In this document: positions 37,144-49,020 of the stretch, one piece after another | Layout: each line of letters begins with the position of its first letter | Numbering within the stretch: the stretch's first letter is position 1 | Source: Tachypleus tridentatus | Taxonomy: Eukaryota; Arthropoda; Merostomata; Xiphosura; Limulidae | Length of the DNA: 64,000 nucleotides | Direction of reading: 5' to 3' | Assembly: GCF_004210375.1 (NCBI RefSeq) | Contig: NC_134830.1 | Location: 9,176,001-9,240,000, forward strand | Translations under genes and position numbers: made by a program | The notes under the pieces: model-generated | Database searches by the model: none | The model's input: only the letters and a program-made list of their open reading frames with translations | What the model was told of the DNA's origin: nothing

Positions 37144-38200
37144 TTAGAGGAGGCTTGGCTCGTGTAGAGAGGAGATGAGTGTAGGTTCAAGAGGATCGTC
37201 GTTGGTAAACTTGCTTGGTGACATCATTAGCAATTTTTTGTTGGATAATGGTCTCAGGTGTCCGGGAGAACGTGTGGGTGATGGAACTGGTAGAGTTGGC
37301 TGGGTTTCTTGTGGAGGCTTACTAGAGGCTCTGTTGAGTCGCTTGTTGTCAACTTCAGAGTGGATAGCTTGGTGGTTACTGGCGTTATTGGTTTGTGTTT
37401 CTTCACTTACCGTACAGGAATATTCAATGGAAGTTGAGGCGTCATACGTATTCATATCCAGAGTTGTAGTTTGACTGCTCTGTGATATTTTACTGTAGGA
37501 GTCAGTTTGGGTACTCTTGCTAGTTGATTGTTTCTTGAGCAGTGCTGGATGGATGACTGGCTCTGGTGAGTCGTTAGTTGGTTGAGTATTTTGTGGCTGA
37601 CTGGGGAGTTGGTTTGGGTATCCTTGGACTGAATGAGCGGCGGTAAGGGCGCTCGGTACTGAAATGGAGTATATGGTAATAACAAGTGGGTTTTTCTTGT
37701 CTTCATGGAGTAATAACATCCCATTCGTAAGACGCAGTCGGCACTATGCTTCGAAGTGGTAACTATCTTGAATTTGGTAGGTTGGTTGGAATTTTTGGAG
37801 AAAATTCTGTGGACAGCGTATATCTCGATCTTGCTTTGACTTTCTAGGGCATGTTTTATTTCTGTGGGATGAATAGATGTATGAACTCCTTTTAGAAAAC
37901 AGAGAACATATTGGTGGGGCACTTGGTGGGTGAACAACTGGATCTCTGTATTCCAAGGCTTGCAGAGGTATAATAAGCCTGCTGGTGTAGAAGGCTGGAG
38001 GAAAATTCCACCTCTTCGCAGTATTCGAGTTTTGAAGGGTCGATCTTTGCACCAGGCTTAGCGTGAGCGATAAATGAGGCAATATGTAAAGGCGAGAGGT
38101 GCGGCGACAGGCCGTCGACGATTACCGGTGGGACCGATGATGAGATTGGTGAGGTAGGTACAGGCAATGAAAACATCATGTTAGCAGAGGGTAATAACAC
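37144..38200 (-). mobile_element. Retroelement ORF1 (gag-like) relic
   Basis: About 1 kb of coding-like DNA in shifting minus-strand frames. LKGVHTSIHPTEIKHALE, PTKFKIVTTS and GCYYSMKTRKTHLL look like the region before the zinc knuckles in ORF1 proteins of arthropod non-LTR elements. Ser/Thr-rich pieces with STQTD follow and end at 37144. The CCHC knuckles are absent and at least two frameshifts are needed. No endonuclease or reverse transcriptase follows. A host gene is less likely. Confidence 0.5.
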
Positions 38201-39284
38201 GTCTTACTAACTTGATGTCTAAGCTGGATCCTCTAAAATTTCAGCATCACTGCTTGTATTTTAATAGGATTTGTATATAATGGTATGTCACTTTCTGATT
38301 GGTTGCACGACAGCCAGTAACAGTGTAAACTATCAGCTCGTGAATGTGCTTTTGTGTAGTTCATTTTTTTTAGCACTAAAGAGGTGTGGCGTTCCAGTTG
38401 TACTTACTTTATATCTCTGTTAACTTCACCATTTTCGAAATTATTCCAAGTATTGCAAATCAACAAGTCGCCTAGTTACGTGATAACCACAGACGACGTA
38501 ATCTGCAGTGGAAAGTCATCTATCAGAAGTATATTTTGAATGTACTTGGCTTTTAGAAACTGTATGCAACAGTCCTTTACGAGGTAAACTATTCTTACAC
38601 TCATATCATAAAGATATGTTCACATTGGAGATCTGCCCTTTTCAAGACGGAAATAGTTGCCTAATATTTATCGATATTGGGAAAAAAATCGGAAATATGG
38701 AACAACTTGGTGCGCCACTGTAATACAGAGAAAGACCTGCAATAAGTCGTACTCCTTGCATGGCAAGCAACATTCTAAGCCTTGTGATAAGTAAGAAACC
38801 ATGAACACAATAGAGATTACAGTCGCGAAAGCTGGCTATACGTCCCAGGCATATAGATAAGAATTATGTCCATCTGAAGAAGTTAAACAAGTTCTTCCCA
38901 TGGAATGGAAATTTTGCATCTACATACCTCAAACAGTTAGAGAATGGATCAGATATTCACGCTGCTTCATGTGAAGACACATCTGTGAATTCGACTTTGT
39001 ACGATAGGATTGTTGAAACAAGTAGTATAAATCCATTTTCCTTCTTTAGTAGATGGAAAATGGAAAGCTGCAGGAAGGAGTGGTGTGCTCGTGACATAAA
39101 AACCTTATGATGGAGACTTCTGACATGGAAAATATACTGCAAAAGCTATTGAAAACGCGCAATCATCAGAGAGCGGCATGGTTTGATGTGGAGACATAAG
39201 AAGTGAGGCTCTAAAGTCGTTTTAATATAAAGAGCTCAACAATGTATGTATAGTGTTTGGATTAGTTATAGAAACGTCGAGAAA
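38201..39284. other. No recognised feature
   Basis: No repeats or coding motifs I can name; open frames here are short. Confidence 0.4.
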
Positions 39285-39515
39285 ATATGATTGGTCCAGT
39301 AGTCATCGTGTCGGACTGTGGATCTATGATTCTGAAATTTGGAGTTCATTAAATCATGCTCTGCACTTTCGGGACGTGGGAGCGTTACAAGAGTGACGGT
39401 CAGATTTCACTATTTGGTCTGACAACAACAGCAAATGACAAATGGAGTGGTTGATGTTTTCTATAGTCTGTCAAGGTGCAGATATCCCTCTAATAGCTTT
39501 GTGCAAAATTTTACG
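39285..39515 (+). mobile_element. SINE group B, decayed
   Basis: Head ggtccagtagtcatcgtgtc, body gtgggagcgttacaagagtg and acggtcagatttcactattt, tail aatagctttgtgcaaaattt, followed by CA/TA runs. Confidence 0.7.
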
Positions 39516-39712
39516 AACACACACACATATATATATACAAGGGATTACGTCATAAGGAACAATAACGTGACTCTACACAGCATATTCAAACCTCAAATGA
39601 TAAATAATTAATTGTAACATTACGTAACAACATGACAGAATAAACAACAGACAGAAGTAAGACCACAATTATGTTGAGGGTATACAGTCCTTTCAACTTA
39701 ACCTCACTTCCC

Positions 39713-39835
39713 CCTGGTACAACGAGAAGTCTATGAAGTTACAACGCTAAAATCAGGGAGTTGATTCTTTTCGGTGGACTCAGCAGATAGCCCGATGTGG
39801 TTTTGCTATACGAAAACACACACACACACTTAACC
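39713..39835 (+). mobile_element. SINE group C
   Basis: gttacaacgctaaaatcagg, gcagatagcccgatgtggtt and a CA-rich tail, as in the fragment at 26337-26378. Confidence 0.65.
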
Positions 39836-39842
39836 GAGTTTC

Positions 39843-40280
39843 GCAACCTACATAGTATTTTCAACTCAATCTCAGTTACTCAGTCTACACAGTCTTTTCA
39901 AATTCACCCCAGTTTCGCAGGCTACACAGTCTTTTTAACTCAACCTCAGCTGCTCAGGCTACACAGTCTTCAACTCAACCTCAGTTTCGAAGGCTACCCA
40001 GTCTTCAACTCAACCTCAGTTTCGAAGGCTACCCAGTCTTTTCAACTCAACCTCAGTTTCGAAGGCCACCAAGTCTTTTCAACTCAACCTCAGTTTCGAA
40101 GGCTACACTTTTTCAACTTCATCTCAGCTGCTCAAGCTACACAGTTTTTTAAACTTAACCTTAGTTTCGCAGGCTACACAGTCTTTTCAACTCAACCTCA
40201 ATTACTAAGGCTATACGGTCTATTCAACTCAAACTCAGTTACTCAGGCTACACTCTTTTCAACTTTACCTCAGTTTCTCA
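39843..40280. repeat. Tandem repeat of about 34-38 bp
   Basis: About twelve degenerate units like caactcaacctcagtttcga, aggctacacagtctttt. It creates a 166-codon open frame that is a repeat artefact. Confidence 0.92.
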
Positions 40281-40290
40281 GGCCTAACAT

Positions 40291-41465
40291 TGTTTAAAAA
40301 TAAGTACCTAGAAAACCATGGCACAGTAGATAACTACCCACTTTATGGCGTGTGATCTGGTGTTATGTAGTTGTGTTGTTTCTTTTCTTTTTTCACGTTC
40401 TACTTAACATTACAACTATATGTGTGTGTGTATTAAGGTTCTGAGATAATTAGTTAAGGCATTATTTCGTATCACTGAAGAAATCTCGATTTTGAAGTTA
40501 TTGTTTCTGCTTATTATCTAACTGAATGTTTGAGACGTTGTTTCAACAGGAAGTATCGAATATATACATTCTCATGCTGTAAGACTGACGTAATATGACT
40601 GTTAACACTCGACTCCAACTTGCGGGTTTGGAGGATCAACAAACATATTCGCCTTTCACCTATTGGGAGCGTTATAATGTGACTTTAATAGGTTGCTTTT
40701 ATCGACAATTGTGAAAAATATATGAAGAGTATATATATTATATGACTAGCAAAGACCGGCTGCACATTTGCGGTCAAATTAGTATTTTATTAGAACATTA
40801 CTTCTTTAAATGCAATATTTCTAGAACAATACAAAATAATTCTAATTGTGGATACCAAAATCAATATCTTCACTTGTCTTAGGCTTAACAATAGCTAAGC
40901 CTTTATTAAATACGACCTATATTCGGTAAAGAGATATATTAAAAACTGTAACTTGTTTATTTTTTCCCCCGATAATTTAGTTAGGCCTAAGCTTTACCGT
41001 ACTAAATACCATCGATGTATAAAGTTATAATTCTATTCTACGACCTTAATTTCGCTCAATCAGTAAACAAATCGACTTCTGGAGGACTCTCTTACTACAT
41101 CGATTTGCAGTGTTCTTGTATATCATTGTTTTTAATCCTAAGTTACTTATTGGTAAAATATGTTTTATAGGTTAAATATATAAACTCTTATCGCCTGCTA
41201 TTAATGTTACATTTCCTTGTGATCAACTTAGTTAAATTTAAAATTAATTTACTTTAAATCAGCGTAACATCCCTAACTGTCTAAATTCAAGTCTTGAGTA
41301 ATCTTCTCCCATTATTTCGAAGCTGAAGAGGCACAGAATCCAGTTTTGAAAATTATAAATTCAATTGCATTTTCAGATCTTTAACTGCCAAAATTTTGAG
41401 TTTTGGTTCAATTTGCATTTTTTTTCGTGGTTTTCGGTTCAGTACATAGTTGTTTCCTTTCTGTG
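40291..41465. other. No recognised feature
   Basis: AT-rich; nothing identified. Confidence 0.5.
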
Positions 41466-41592
41466 GGCCCCTCAGCGGCTGAGCAGTACGTCTGCGAACT
41501 TACATCGCTATAAACCGGATTTCGATATCTATGGTGGGCAAAGTACTGACAGCCCATTGTATAGCTTTGTGCTTAATTACAAACGAACCTTA
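41466..41592 (+). mobile_element. SINE group C
   Basis: gcccctcagcggctgagcag, tctgcgaacttacatcgcta, ggtgggcaaagtactgacag and ttgtatagctttgtgcttaa: one of the clearest short elements. Confidence 0.8.
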
Positions 41593-41918
41593 ACAGACAT
41601 TCAGTTCTCAGTTCTATACTGGTCAAAACCTTGGTTTTCTGGTCAGTTCCCACTTTTTTGTTATTAATGCAATGGTCTTTAATTTCATACTCTGATTTTT
41701 TATTGATCAAATCTTTGTTTTTCTCCTTTAGGCCCCTTTCTCTCCTTGCTGAGAAGTTAAAACATTAGTTTTCCGTTATTTTAGTGATCGAAACTTCAGT
41801 TTTGGTTACTGTTTTATCTTATATAAATCAATACCAATTGCATCATGTACAGAATGAAATTACTTTATACGATTCATTAAAACATTTAATAACAATAAAA
41901 TACTGTGAAATTTCTTTT

Positions 41919-42190
41919 GGCCCGGTATGGCTAGGTGGGTCAAGGCGTTCGACTCGTAATCTGAGACTCGCGGGTTCGAATCACCGTCACACCAAACATG
42001 CTTGCTCTTTCAGCCGTGGGGGCGTTATAATGAGACGGTCAATTCCACTATTCATTGGTGAAAGAGTAGCCCAAGAGTTGGCGGTGAGTGGTGATGTCTA
42101 GCTGCCTTCCCTCTAGTCTTACACTGCTAAATTAGGGACGGCTAGCGCAGATAGCTCTCGAGCAGCTTTGCGCGAAATTCAAAACAAACA
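41919..42190 (+). mobile_element. SINE group A, full length
   Basis: ggcccggtatggctaggtgg head through gcgcgaaattcaaaacaaac tail. Confidence 0.95.
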
Positions 42191-42199
42191 ATAATGTTA

Positions 42200-42680
42200 T
42201 TGGGTTCATGAGGGCATCTTCGTGCAACATCCACATCGACTGCCACCACTTAATTGTTTCCTGAACCTATCAACCACCCTGTACTTGCCCGGCAGAATTC
42301 TTCCTTAAAACTATCACTTCGTTCAATCCCCAAATGATCATACAAACTACTTGTATAACCTTTGAGTATAATGACAAATTATGTTGGATTTGGTCCTCCA
42401 TCCACACACTCAGGAGTCTTTCCTTATTAAGCATCACTTCACTTCTATGAAAATACAATATGAACACTTAGAGGTGTAGTTGTTTGAGCACTTGCCTTGA
42501 TTTTTTCATTGCTATAATATATTGTTCACATTGTAGAAGTAGCAAGTCCTAAAGTTTTAGCAATAGAGCTATGTTTGTGTCTGACATAAAACCTTCTCAA
42601 AATACCAAGTGTCTCATCCAAAGACATTCGTTTATGTGCTACCTTGGGTGTGCTACTTGTACTTGAACTTGGTGGCTTCA
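42200..42680 (-). mobile_element. Tigger/pogo-type transposase relic
   Basis: The minus strand gives, in order, SSTPKVAHKRMSLDETLGIL and IAKTLGLATSTM (helix-turn-helix), NEKIKAS, then MLNKERLLSVWMEDQIQHNL (CENP-B-type DNA-binding part) and a weak ASTGW. Stops and shifts break it. The DDE part and TIRs were not found. Typical of a decayed 5' fragment. Confidence 0.75.
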
Positions 42681-43698
42681 ACAAAGTGCGCCACCTACTT
42701 TACTCACGCTTGGAAGAGTGTACTACATAAAAAAAACAAACGATTTTTTACCAAATTGGCTGTTTTGTTTGTTTTTACCCTTTGTGTTTAAAATTTTCAA
42801 ATATTTACTTCAAAATTCTGTAAGAGCGAATTTACAATCCTTACTCCGAACTTATTCGTCACACTTTATAATTTCTTATGAGGAAACTTCAATGACCCGA
42901 AAGTCCATAATGCAAAGATAGACTGTATTTAAACTGGCTAAAACCTATGACGTGTTTTTTAACCTCTTTACTATTCCGAATTAGAACTAAACCTATGATT
43001 TAGTTATGTTATTTAGTTATTTAGGTAAACCTATGAAATAATCAACTAATAACAAAAAGGAAGCCAGCTCTTCAACCTAATCTACAACCGGTTATTGGGC
43101 TACTGCAACCCAATAATGGGTTCGACCACACCCACGGTCTACAACATGTTGCGTCAACGGGATGCAAAAAGAGATATTTAAAAGTAAGAAGAAGTACTGA
43201 GAGATAGGAAGAGATATACAAGTAATACGAGTTACCGATTAGCAACAAGATGTATTGATAAACAAGTTGAGATGTTGAGCTAAGTAAAAGAAAAATCACT
43301 TTTAGTCTTGAGGAACACCCTAGTTATCGATAAAAGGCTAAAACACGTTGTTTTAAATACAAATGTTTATTTATTTGCTTAATCACAAGAAAATGATTTA
43401 AGTAGTGGTATTCATTTAAAAATAGTCCAGGTATAAATTCAGACAGAAGTAAAATATCAAGTGAAAAGGAAAGTGTACATCGAATTTAGGTTGAAAAAGA
43501 TGTTCATTAACGTACGTTTAACTAAGCCTGAATGTACATTAAAATATCTTATGCTTTTCTGTTCTTCTTTATATGTGATTCAAACGTAGTAAAATAGTGT
43601 AAAAATCAGCTAAAAAAACCGCTGTGTACGAAAAAAAAATGAATATGAAAACTGAAAACTTACTAAGTATGAAGAGTTTGTCTTTTTTTTTTTATAAG
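42681..43698. other. No recognised feature
   Basis: AT-rich; open frames lack recognisable content. Confidence 0.5.
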
Positions 43699-43870
43699 AG
43701 TGGTTAGTGTCTCAGGCTATTGGTCGAAGACTTGAGACGTGATAACACAGTGGTTAGTGTGTCAGGCTACTGGTCGAAGACTTGAGACGTGATAACACAG
43801 TGGTTAGTGTGTCAGGCTACTAATAGAAGGTTCGAGATGTGATGGTATAGTGGTTAGTGTATCAAAGGCT
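43699..43870 (+). repeat. 50-bp tandem repeat of a tRNA-like SINE head
   Basis: Exact 50-bp period at 43699, 43749, 43799 and 43849. Units hold agtggttagtgtgtcaggct and a degenerate B-box. It leads into a group B SINE body. Confidence 0.88.
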
Positions 43871-44045
43871 AGAGACGTAAGACCGATGAAGACTCTTCGC
43901 ACTTTAATCTATGGGAGTGCTACAAAAGTGATAATCAATTCTATTTTCAGTTCAATGACCTGGATAAAGTCCTCAGGACGATGGATGATGCTAGCTGGAT
44001 GTTATATTTTGATCTCTAATTTGAAGTTGGAACTGAGTCTCTGAC
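43849..44045 (+). mobile_element. SINE group B body after the repeated head
   Basis: cactttaatctatgggagtg, ctacaaaagtgataatcaat and ttcagttcaatga match the group B body; the tail is decayed. Confidence 0.6.
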
Positions 44046-44566
44046 TTTTACTATCGTATTATGTGGCACTTGGGTGAACATTTCACTTTCAGTTTATTGT
44101 AATATTTATCTTTATTGTGGTACAACATGTATGAATGTATAAAATGTTATTCATACATAGTTTTACATCTTTTGGTTCGAATGGATCAAAGTTTACATGC
44201 TACGACCTTTTGCACTATTACATTCAAACTATATTTATGTTTTATAAACGTATATCAATTAATTTGGCATAAAAACCTAATTTATAGTTATAGAGATTCT
44301 AGTATTTACGTTTCGTCTTATTAATTTAAAAATAAAACATAAACAAGAATCACAAAGGTAATTTGTCTCTGTGACGTAATACGTTCGAGTTCTGAGTTAC
44401 CCACTTCACAACTTTTGACTTCTAAAATAGACTGTTGCAGTTTCCAACCAATGAGAGACAGAAACTGCAATCAATAATATAAAACAGGTAATTTCTGTCT
44501 TTATTATTTGCTGAGATAAATTTGTCAAACCAAACAAAGAAGTCTCCTTGTCTCTCTCTCGTTTCA
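44046..44566. other. No recognised feature
   Basis: AT-rich spacer. Confidence 0.45.
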
Positions 44567-44818
44567 GGCCCAGCATGGCCAGGTGATTAAAGGCACTCGA
44601 CTGGCAATTTGAGGCAAACATGCTCGCTCTTTCAGTCGTGGTGGCGTAAAATGTGACGGTCAATCTCATTATTTGTTGGTAGAAAAGTAGTCCAGGAGTT
44701 GGCGGTGGGTGTTGATGACTCGCTGCATTCCCTCTAGTCTTACACTACTAAATTAGGAACGGTTAGCGCAGATAGCCCTCGTGTAACTTTGCGCAAAATT
44801 AAAAATAAAACAAATAAA
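44567..44818 (+). mobile_element. SINE group A
   Basis: ggcccagcatggccaggtga head; the B-box region is deleted (jumps from ggcaatttgagg to caaacatgctcgc), so it is unlikely to be transcribed by RNA polymerase III. Confidence 0.9.
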
Positions 44819-44823
44819 CATTT

Positions 44824-44952
44824 TCACCCGCAGTGGCAAGGCGGTATGTCTGCGGATTTACACCGCTAAAATCCAGGTTTCGATACCCCTGGTAAGCAGA
44901 GCACAGACACCCCATTGTACAACTTTGTACGTTATTATAAACAAACAAACCT
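44824..44952 (+). mobile_element. SINE group C
   Basis: Directly follows the group A copy. cccgcagtggcaaggcggta, tctgcggatttacaccgcta, B-box ggtttcgatacccc. Confidence 0.8.
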
Positions 44953-44999
44953 TCTTTCTCGGACTCGACACTGTTTGCCAACTTTCTGGTAACGATATA

Positions 45000-45070
45000 C
45001 TGTTAAATTAGGGACGGCTAGCGCAGATAGCCCTCGTGTAGCTTTGCGCGAAATTCTAAAACAAAACAAA
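45000..45070 (+). mobile_element. SINE group A, 3' end only
   Basis: aaattagggacggctagcgc to gcgcgaaattctaaaac. Confidence 0.85.
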
Positions 45071-45473
45071 CTCGTCAGTGTTTCTGGTACTTCACGATAA
45101 CACGTGCTTAATCAGTACCACCTAGCGTAATGAACGAAACTTTCGAAGCACAAATGGTGGCCGTTACACTTAAAAACTCGAAAACAAGAAATAATTAGAA
45201 AATTATTGTCTCATCATTCTCATATTTCATGAACTGCGTTATTGCACCAAACCTATATTACAAAATATAAAATAACACTCATGAAATCACACCTTATAGA
45301 AATAACCAAAACATGAGTAAATTTACCTCTAAATTGTATTAATAAATTACAGGTGTTTTTTTTTGTTAAATTCGACACTTAATAATTTCCACAAAAATCG
45401 TTATTATTATTACTTTAAAATTAAAATCAAATATTCATTCAATAATTTTAGTATTTGAAGAAATATTTCGTTT
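45071..45473. other. No recognised feature
   Basis: AT-rich spacer. Confidence 0.45.
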
Positions 45474-45588
45474 TGCTGTTAGCACAAGTTACATGATGGA
45501 CTATTTGTGCTATGCACACCACAGGTATCGAAACTCAGGTTTTAGCGTAATATTCTTATCACTTAACCACCGTTGAACCGGCGGTGTT
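45474..45588 (-). mobile_element. SINE group C, decayed
   Basis: ttagcacaagttacatgatg, reverse B-box ggtatcgaaactcagg and cacttaaccaccgttg head. Confidence 0.7.
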
Positions 45589-45616
45589 GAATGACAACAA
45601 ATTTATTTAAAATCAA

Positions 45617-45795
45617 GCCTGGCATAGATTGATATTAGGGTATTCGACTCGCAATCTCCAGATCGGGCCCTTAAATTCTATCACCGAACATGCTCGCTTT
45701 TACAGCTTTGGGGGCATTATAATGTTACGATCAATCCATTTATTCTTTGATAAAAGAGTAACTCAAGAGTTTATCACTTCTAAATTAGGAAAGAC
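45617..45795 (+). mobile_element. SINE group A, decayed
   Basis: Head gcctggcatagattgatatt, ttcgactcgcaatctcc, body with aaaagagtaactcaagagtt. Its tail runs straight into the 63-bp array. Confidence 0.85.
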
Positions 45796-46163
45796 TAGCG
45801 CGATATTCAACAAATAAACAAGCTTTAAAATCGATTATATTTATTTCTGAGGAAAGTCTAGCGCGATATTCAACAAATAAACAAGCTTTAAAATCGATTA
45901 TATTTATTTCTGAGGAAAGTCTAGCGCGATATTCAACAAATAAACAAGCTTTAAAATCGATTATATTTATTTCTGAGGAAAGTCTAGCGCGATATTCAAC
46001 AAATAAACAAGCTTTAAAATCGATTATATTTATTTTAGGAAAGTCTAGCGCGATATTCAACAAATAAACAAGCTTTAAAATCGATTATATTTATTTCTGA
46101 GGAAAGTCTAGCGCGATATTCAACAAATAAACAAGCTTTAAAATCGATTATATTTATTTCTGA
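45790..46163. repeat. 63-bp tandem repeat, six copies, containing SINE-tail sequence
   Basis: Units start at 45790, 45853, 45916, 45979, 46040 (61 bp) and 46103. Each has aaagtctagcgcgatattca and caaataaacaagc, the tail of the adjoining SINE, plus flank. A 92-codon minus-strand frame is a by-product of the 63-bp (21-codon) period. Confidence 0.95.
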
Positions 46164-46315
46164 TCTCCTAGCAACGCTTATTCTCTTTTCAGGTAATTGA
46201 AAATATCACCCAAAAACCCGATTCGAATTTTTTATACACTAAATAAGGGCAGTCGTTCAACAAAATCACTCAATGGCTTGTGAATACTGTTTTCTTTTAG
46301 ATTTTACCTGAAGAA

Positions 46316-46420
46316 GCGCCTCCAATGGTTTAGCGGTTAATCTGGAAGTTTATAACACTAAATACATTAATAAAACCTATGTAGGTTGGTTTCCCACTCC
46401 GTTTAAAAAACAAAACAAAA
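46316..46420 (+). mobile_element. SINE group C, decayed
   Basis: gcgcctccaatggtttagcg, ggaagtttataacactaaat, then ggtttcccactcc. Confidence 0.5.
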
Positions 46421-46461
46421 CAAAAACATTTCAATCAAAAATGAACAAAACTGACCAACAA

Positions 46462-46708
46462 GGCTTGGCATGACCAGGTGGTTAAGGCATAATCGAATCC
46501 CCGTTACACCAAAGATGCCCACTGTTTCAGCCGTGGGAGCGTTGTAATATGACAGTCAATCCCACTATTTTTTGATAAAATAATAGCCCTAGAATTAGCT
46601 GTGGGTGGTAATGAATAGCTGTCTTTCCTTTTGTCTTACACTGGTAAATTAGGGATAGATAGCGAAGATAGCTCTCTTGTAGCTTTGCGCGAAAATCCAA
46701 AACAAACT
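46462..46708 (+). mobile_element. SINE group A, decayed
   Basis: ggcttggcatgaccaggtgg head with a deletion before the B-box; body and tail are clear. Confidence 0.88.
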
Positions 46709-47517
46709 GATTAACAAACGAAACAGTTTGGAAAAAGTTATATTTTCCATTGAATAAATTATATCCTTTTTTTACTGCAACGGTAAGAAATAATAACATA
46801 ATGTTATTTATGTATTGTACTTCTAACGTCAATTATTCAATTTTCTTAGTATTCTAATATTATTTTTAAATAATCTCCACCACCTTAACAGAGTTGTGGT
46901 AAGGAAACAATTTTGGGTACTACTATAGCGTGTTGTCTACTCAGATATTCACACTGTAGCGCGTAGTCACACACTTAACCCTTACACCACTGTCTGTTAA
47001 ACAATTAAATATACTTCATCAAAAAATCTGGTTTTCGTGTGCAAAAGCCTCGTAATGTTTACTGAAGTCTATTACATTTTCTGAGGTTAACTCAATATAT
47101 TAGAAATTAGTAATATGTAAGTCATAATGAATATTAATGGTTACGACGTTGGTCATATGGAGCTATTCAGTGTTCAAACTGTTATGATGATAGTGTCTGT
47201 GTACACTGCACGATACAGTAGCATCGACGTGTCGCTCTACTTACAGTCGACAACAATTTTTTGAGTGTTTAACGTTTCCGTAATTACATTTATGACAACA
47301 CTATTTGATTTAGTACAACGAAATATGTAAGAAAACAATGACAAATCCTTACAAATGTGAGCCTCCGTCATTAAGACAGAAATAAATGGTTGAAATTGCA
47401 TTTACAAAATTCTGGTGAAAGGTTGCCATGACATCCAATCCAATAATAAGTCATCAAATTCGGTAATTTAAATTTTGATGACCCACTTTCAGATTAATTA
47501 TGCTCAGTTTTTTTTTT
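46709..47517. other. Unannotated except for one dispersed repeat copy
   Basis: Holds the second copy of the unclassified repeat (47008-47185). Confidence 0.5.
47008..47185 (+). repeat. Unclassified dispersed repeat, copy 2
   Basis: Diverged copy of 6025-6200, same orientation. Confidence 0.65.
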
Positions 47518-47786
47518 TTTTTCTGAATTTCGCGCAAAGCTACACGAGGGCTATCTGCGCTAGCCGTCCCTAATTTAGCAGTGTAAGACTAGAGTGAAAA
47601 CAGCTAGTCATCACCACCCACCGCCAACTATTGGGCTACTCTTTTACCAATGAATAATGGGATTGACTGTAACATCATAACGTCCTCACAGCTGAAAAGG
47701 GGAGCATGTTTGGTGCGACGGGGATTCGAACCCGCGACCCTCAGATTATGAGTCGAACGCCTTAACCCACCTCACCATGCCGGGCC
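47518..47786 (-). mobile_element. SINE group A, full length
   Basis: From a T-rich tail and cgcgcaaagctacacgaggg to ccaccatgccgggcc-like head (caccatgccgggcc). Confidence 0.94.
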
Positions 47787-47880
47787 TCTATACAATGGGC
47801 TATCAGCTCTTTGTGCGCCACAGAGAATTGAACGCTGGATGTTTAGGATGCGAGACCGTATACTTCCCGTTGCTTCATTG
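47787..47880 (-). mobile_element. SINE group C, decayed
   Basis: ctatacaatgggctatcagc and reverse B-box gagaattgaacgctgg, abutting the group A head. Confidence 0.55.
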
Positions 47881-48375
47881 AAGATATCAAAGAATTAAAT
47901 ATTAAGACTCCAATATTGTTAATGAGATATCATCCTGAGCTTCACTGATATTCTAAGATATAGTTACAAAAGAAATTCATTTCACTTTACAAATATAGAT
48001 TAATGAATGCAGACAAAAATATAAACGATTAAATTAATAGTTTTAGTAAATAAAATAAAGAATGATTAGCAACGTACTTTAAGTGAAACTCTATAAACAC
48101 AGATAATTATGTAAATAATTAGTTTTAATACTGTAACAGAATGATAAAAATGAGAACATTATAAAAGAAAATAATTTCATTATATTATTTGTAAAAATAG
48201 AAAGATGGGTAAACATGTGGAATACTACGAGTTTTTTTTTGTTTTCATTTATTATTTCACAGAAGAATAATTAATAAAAAATATGGTTATTTCTTATATT
48301 TATTAATATACGATTTTACCTTTGTCTTTAACGACATTTTTCTTTGACCACCACAAAGAATTATTTAAAACATAT
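47881..48375. other. No recognised feature
   Basis: AT-rich spacer. Confidence 0.45.
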
Positions 48376-48631
48376 ATGTTAGTTTTTGGTTTTTCTTAAT
48401 TTCGCTCAAACCAACACGAGAGCTATCTGCGCTAGCCGTAAGAATAGAGGGAAGGCAGATAGTCATCATCACCCACCACCAAGTCTTGGGCTATTCTTTT
48501 AACAACGAGTAGTGGGATTGACCGTAACATTATAACTTCTCCACGGCTGAAAAGTCAAGCATGTTTGGTGCGACCGGGATTCGAACCCACGACCCTCAGA
48601 TTACGAGTTGAACACCTTAACCCACCTGGCC
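48376..48631 (-). mobile_element. SINE group A
   Basis: Tail degraded, body and head clear, ending aacccacctggcc; 30 bases are missing near gctagccgtaag. Confidence 0.92.
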
Positions 48632-48956
48632 GTTAGTTTATTTTAAAGTCGTTAAATTTTCATATTTTAATAGGAGTAATTATTTCACAGTATTAAAAGG
48701 TTTAGTCAACACAACACAGTTTAGGAAGTAAAGTATCCAACAAGAAATAAGTATCTTCGCAAATAATCATGTCATAAAAATGGGGGAAATACAAGACGAA
48801 CCTTATTATAAAATTATACAGCGTAAGTGGATTAACAAAACTGACAATCGCTTCTAAAACCAAACATTTAAATTTTACTGTTTTCCAAATTGATGTTTTA
48901 AAATAAAATATTGTTTACCAATTATTTATATTTTATTGTTTTTAGTTTCATGAAAT

Positions 48957-49020
48957 AGAAGCCCCCAGTAGAACATTGATACATCTGCGAACTTACATTG
49001 TTAGAAATACGCGTGTTTAA
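48957..49020 (+). mobile_element. SINE group C head fragment
   Basis: gaagcccccagtagaacatt, tctgcgaacttacattgtta. Confidence 0.45.

Noticed and set aside
39797-40297. 166-codon plus-strand open frame
   Set aside because: Made of a 34-38-bp tandem repeat and a SINE tail; no start context or conserved content.
45785-46063. 92-codon minus-strand frame with a repeated peptide
   Set aside because: A by-product of a 63-bp tandem unit (21 codons), derived partly from a SINE tail.
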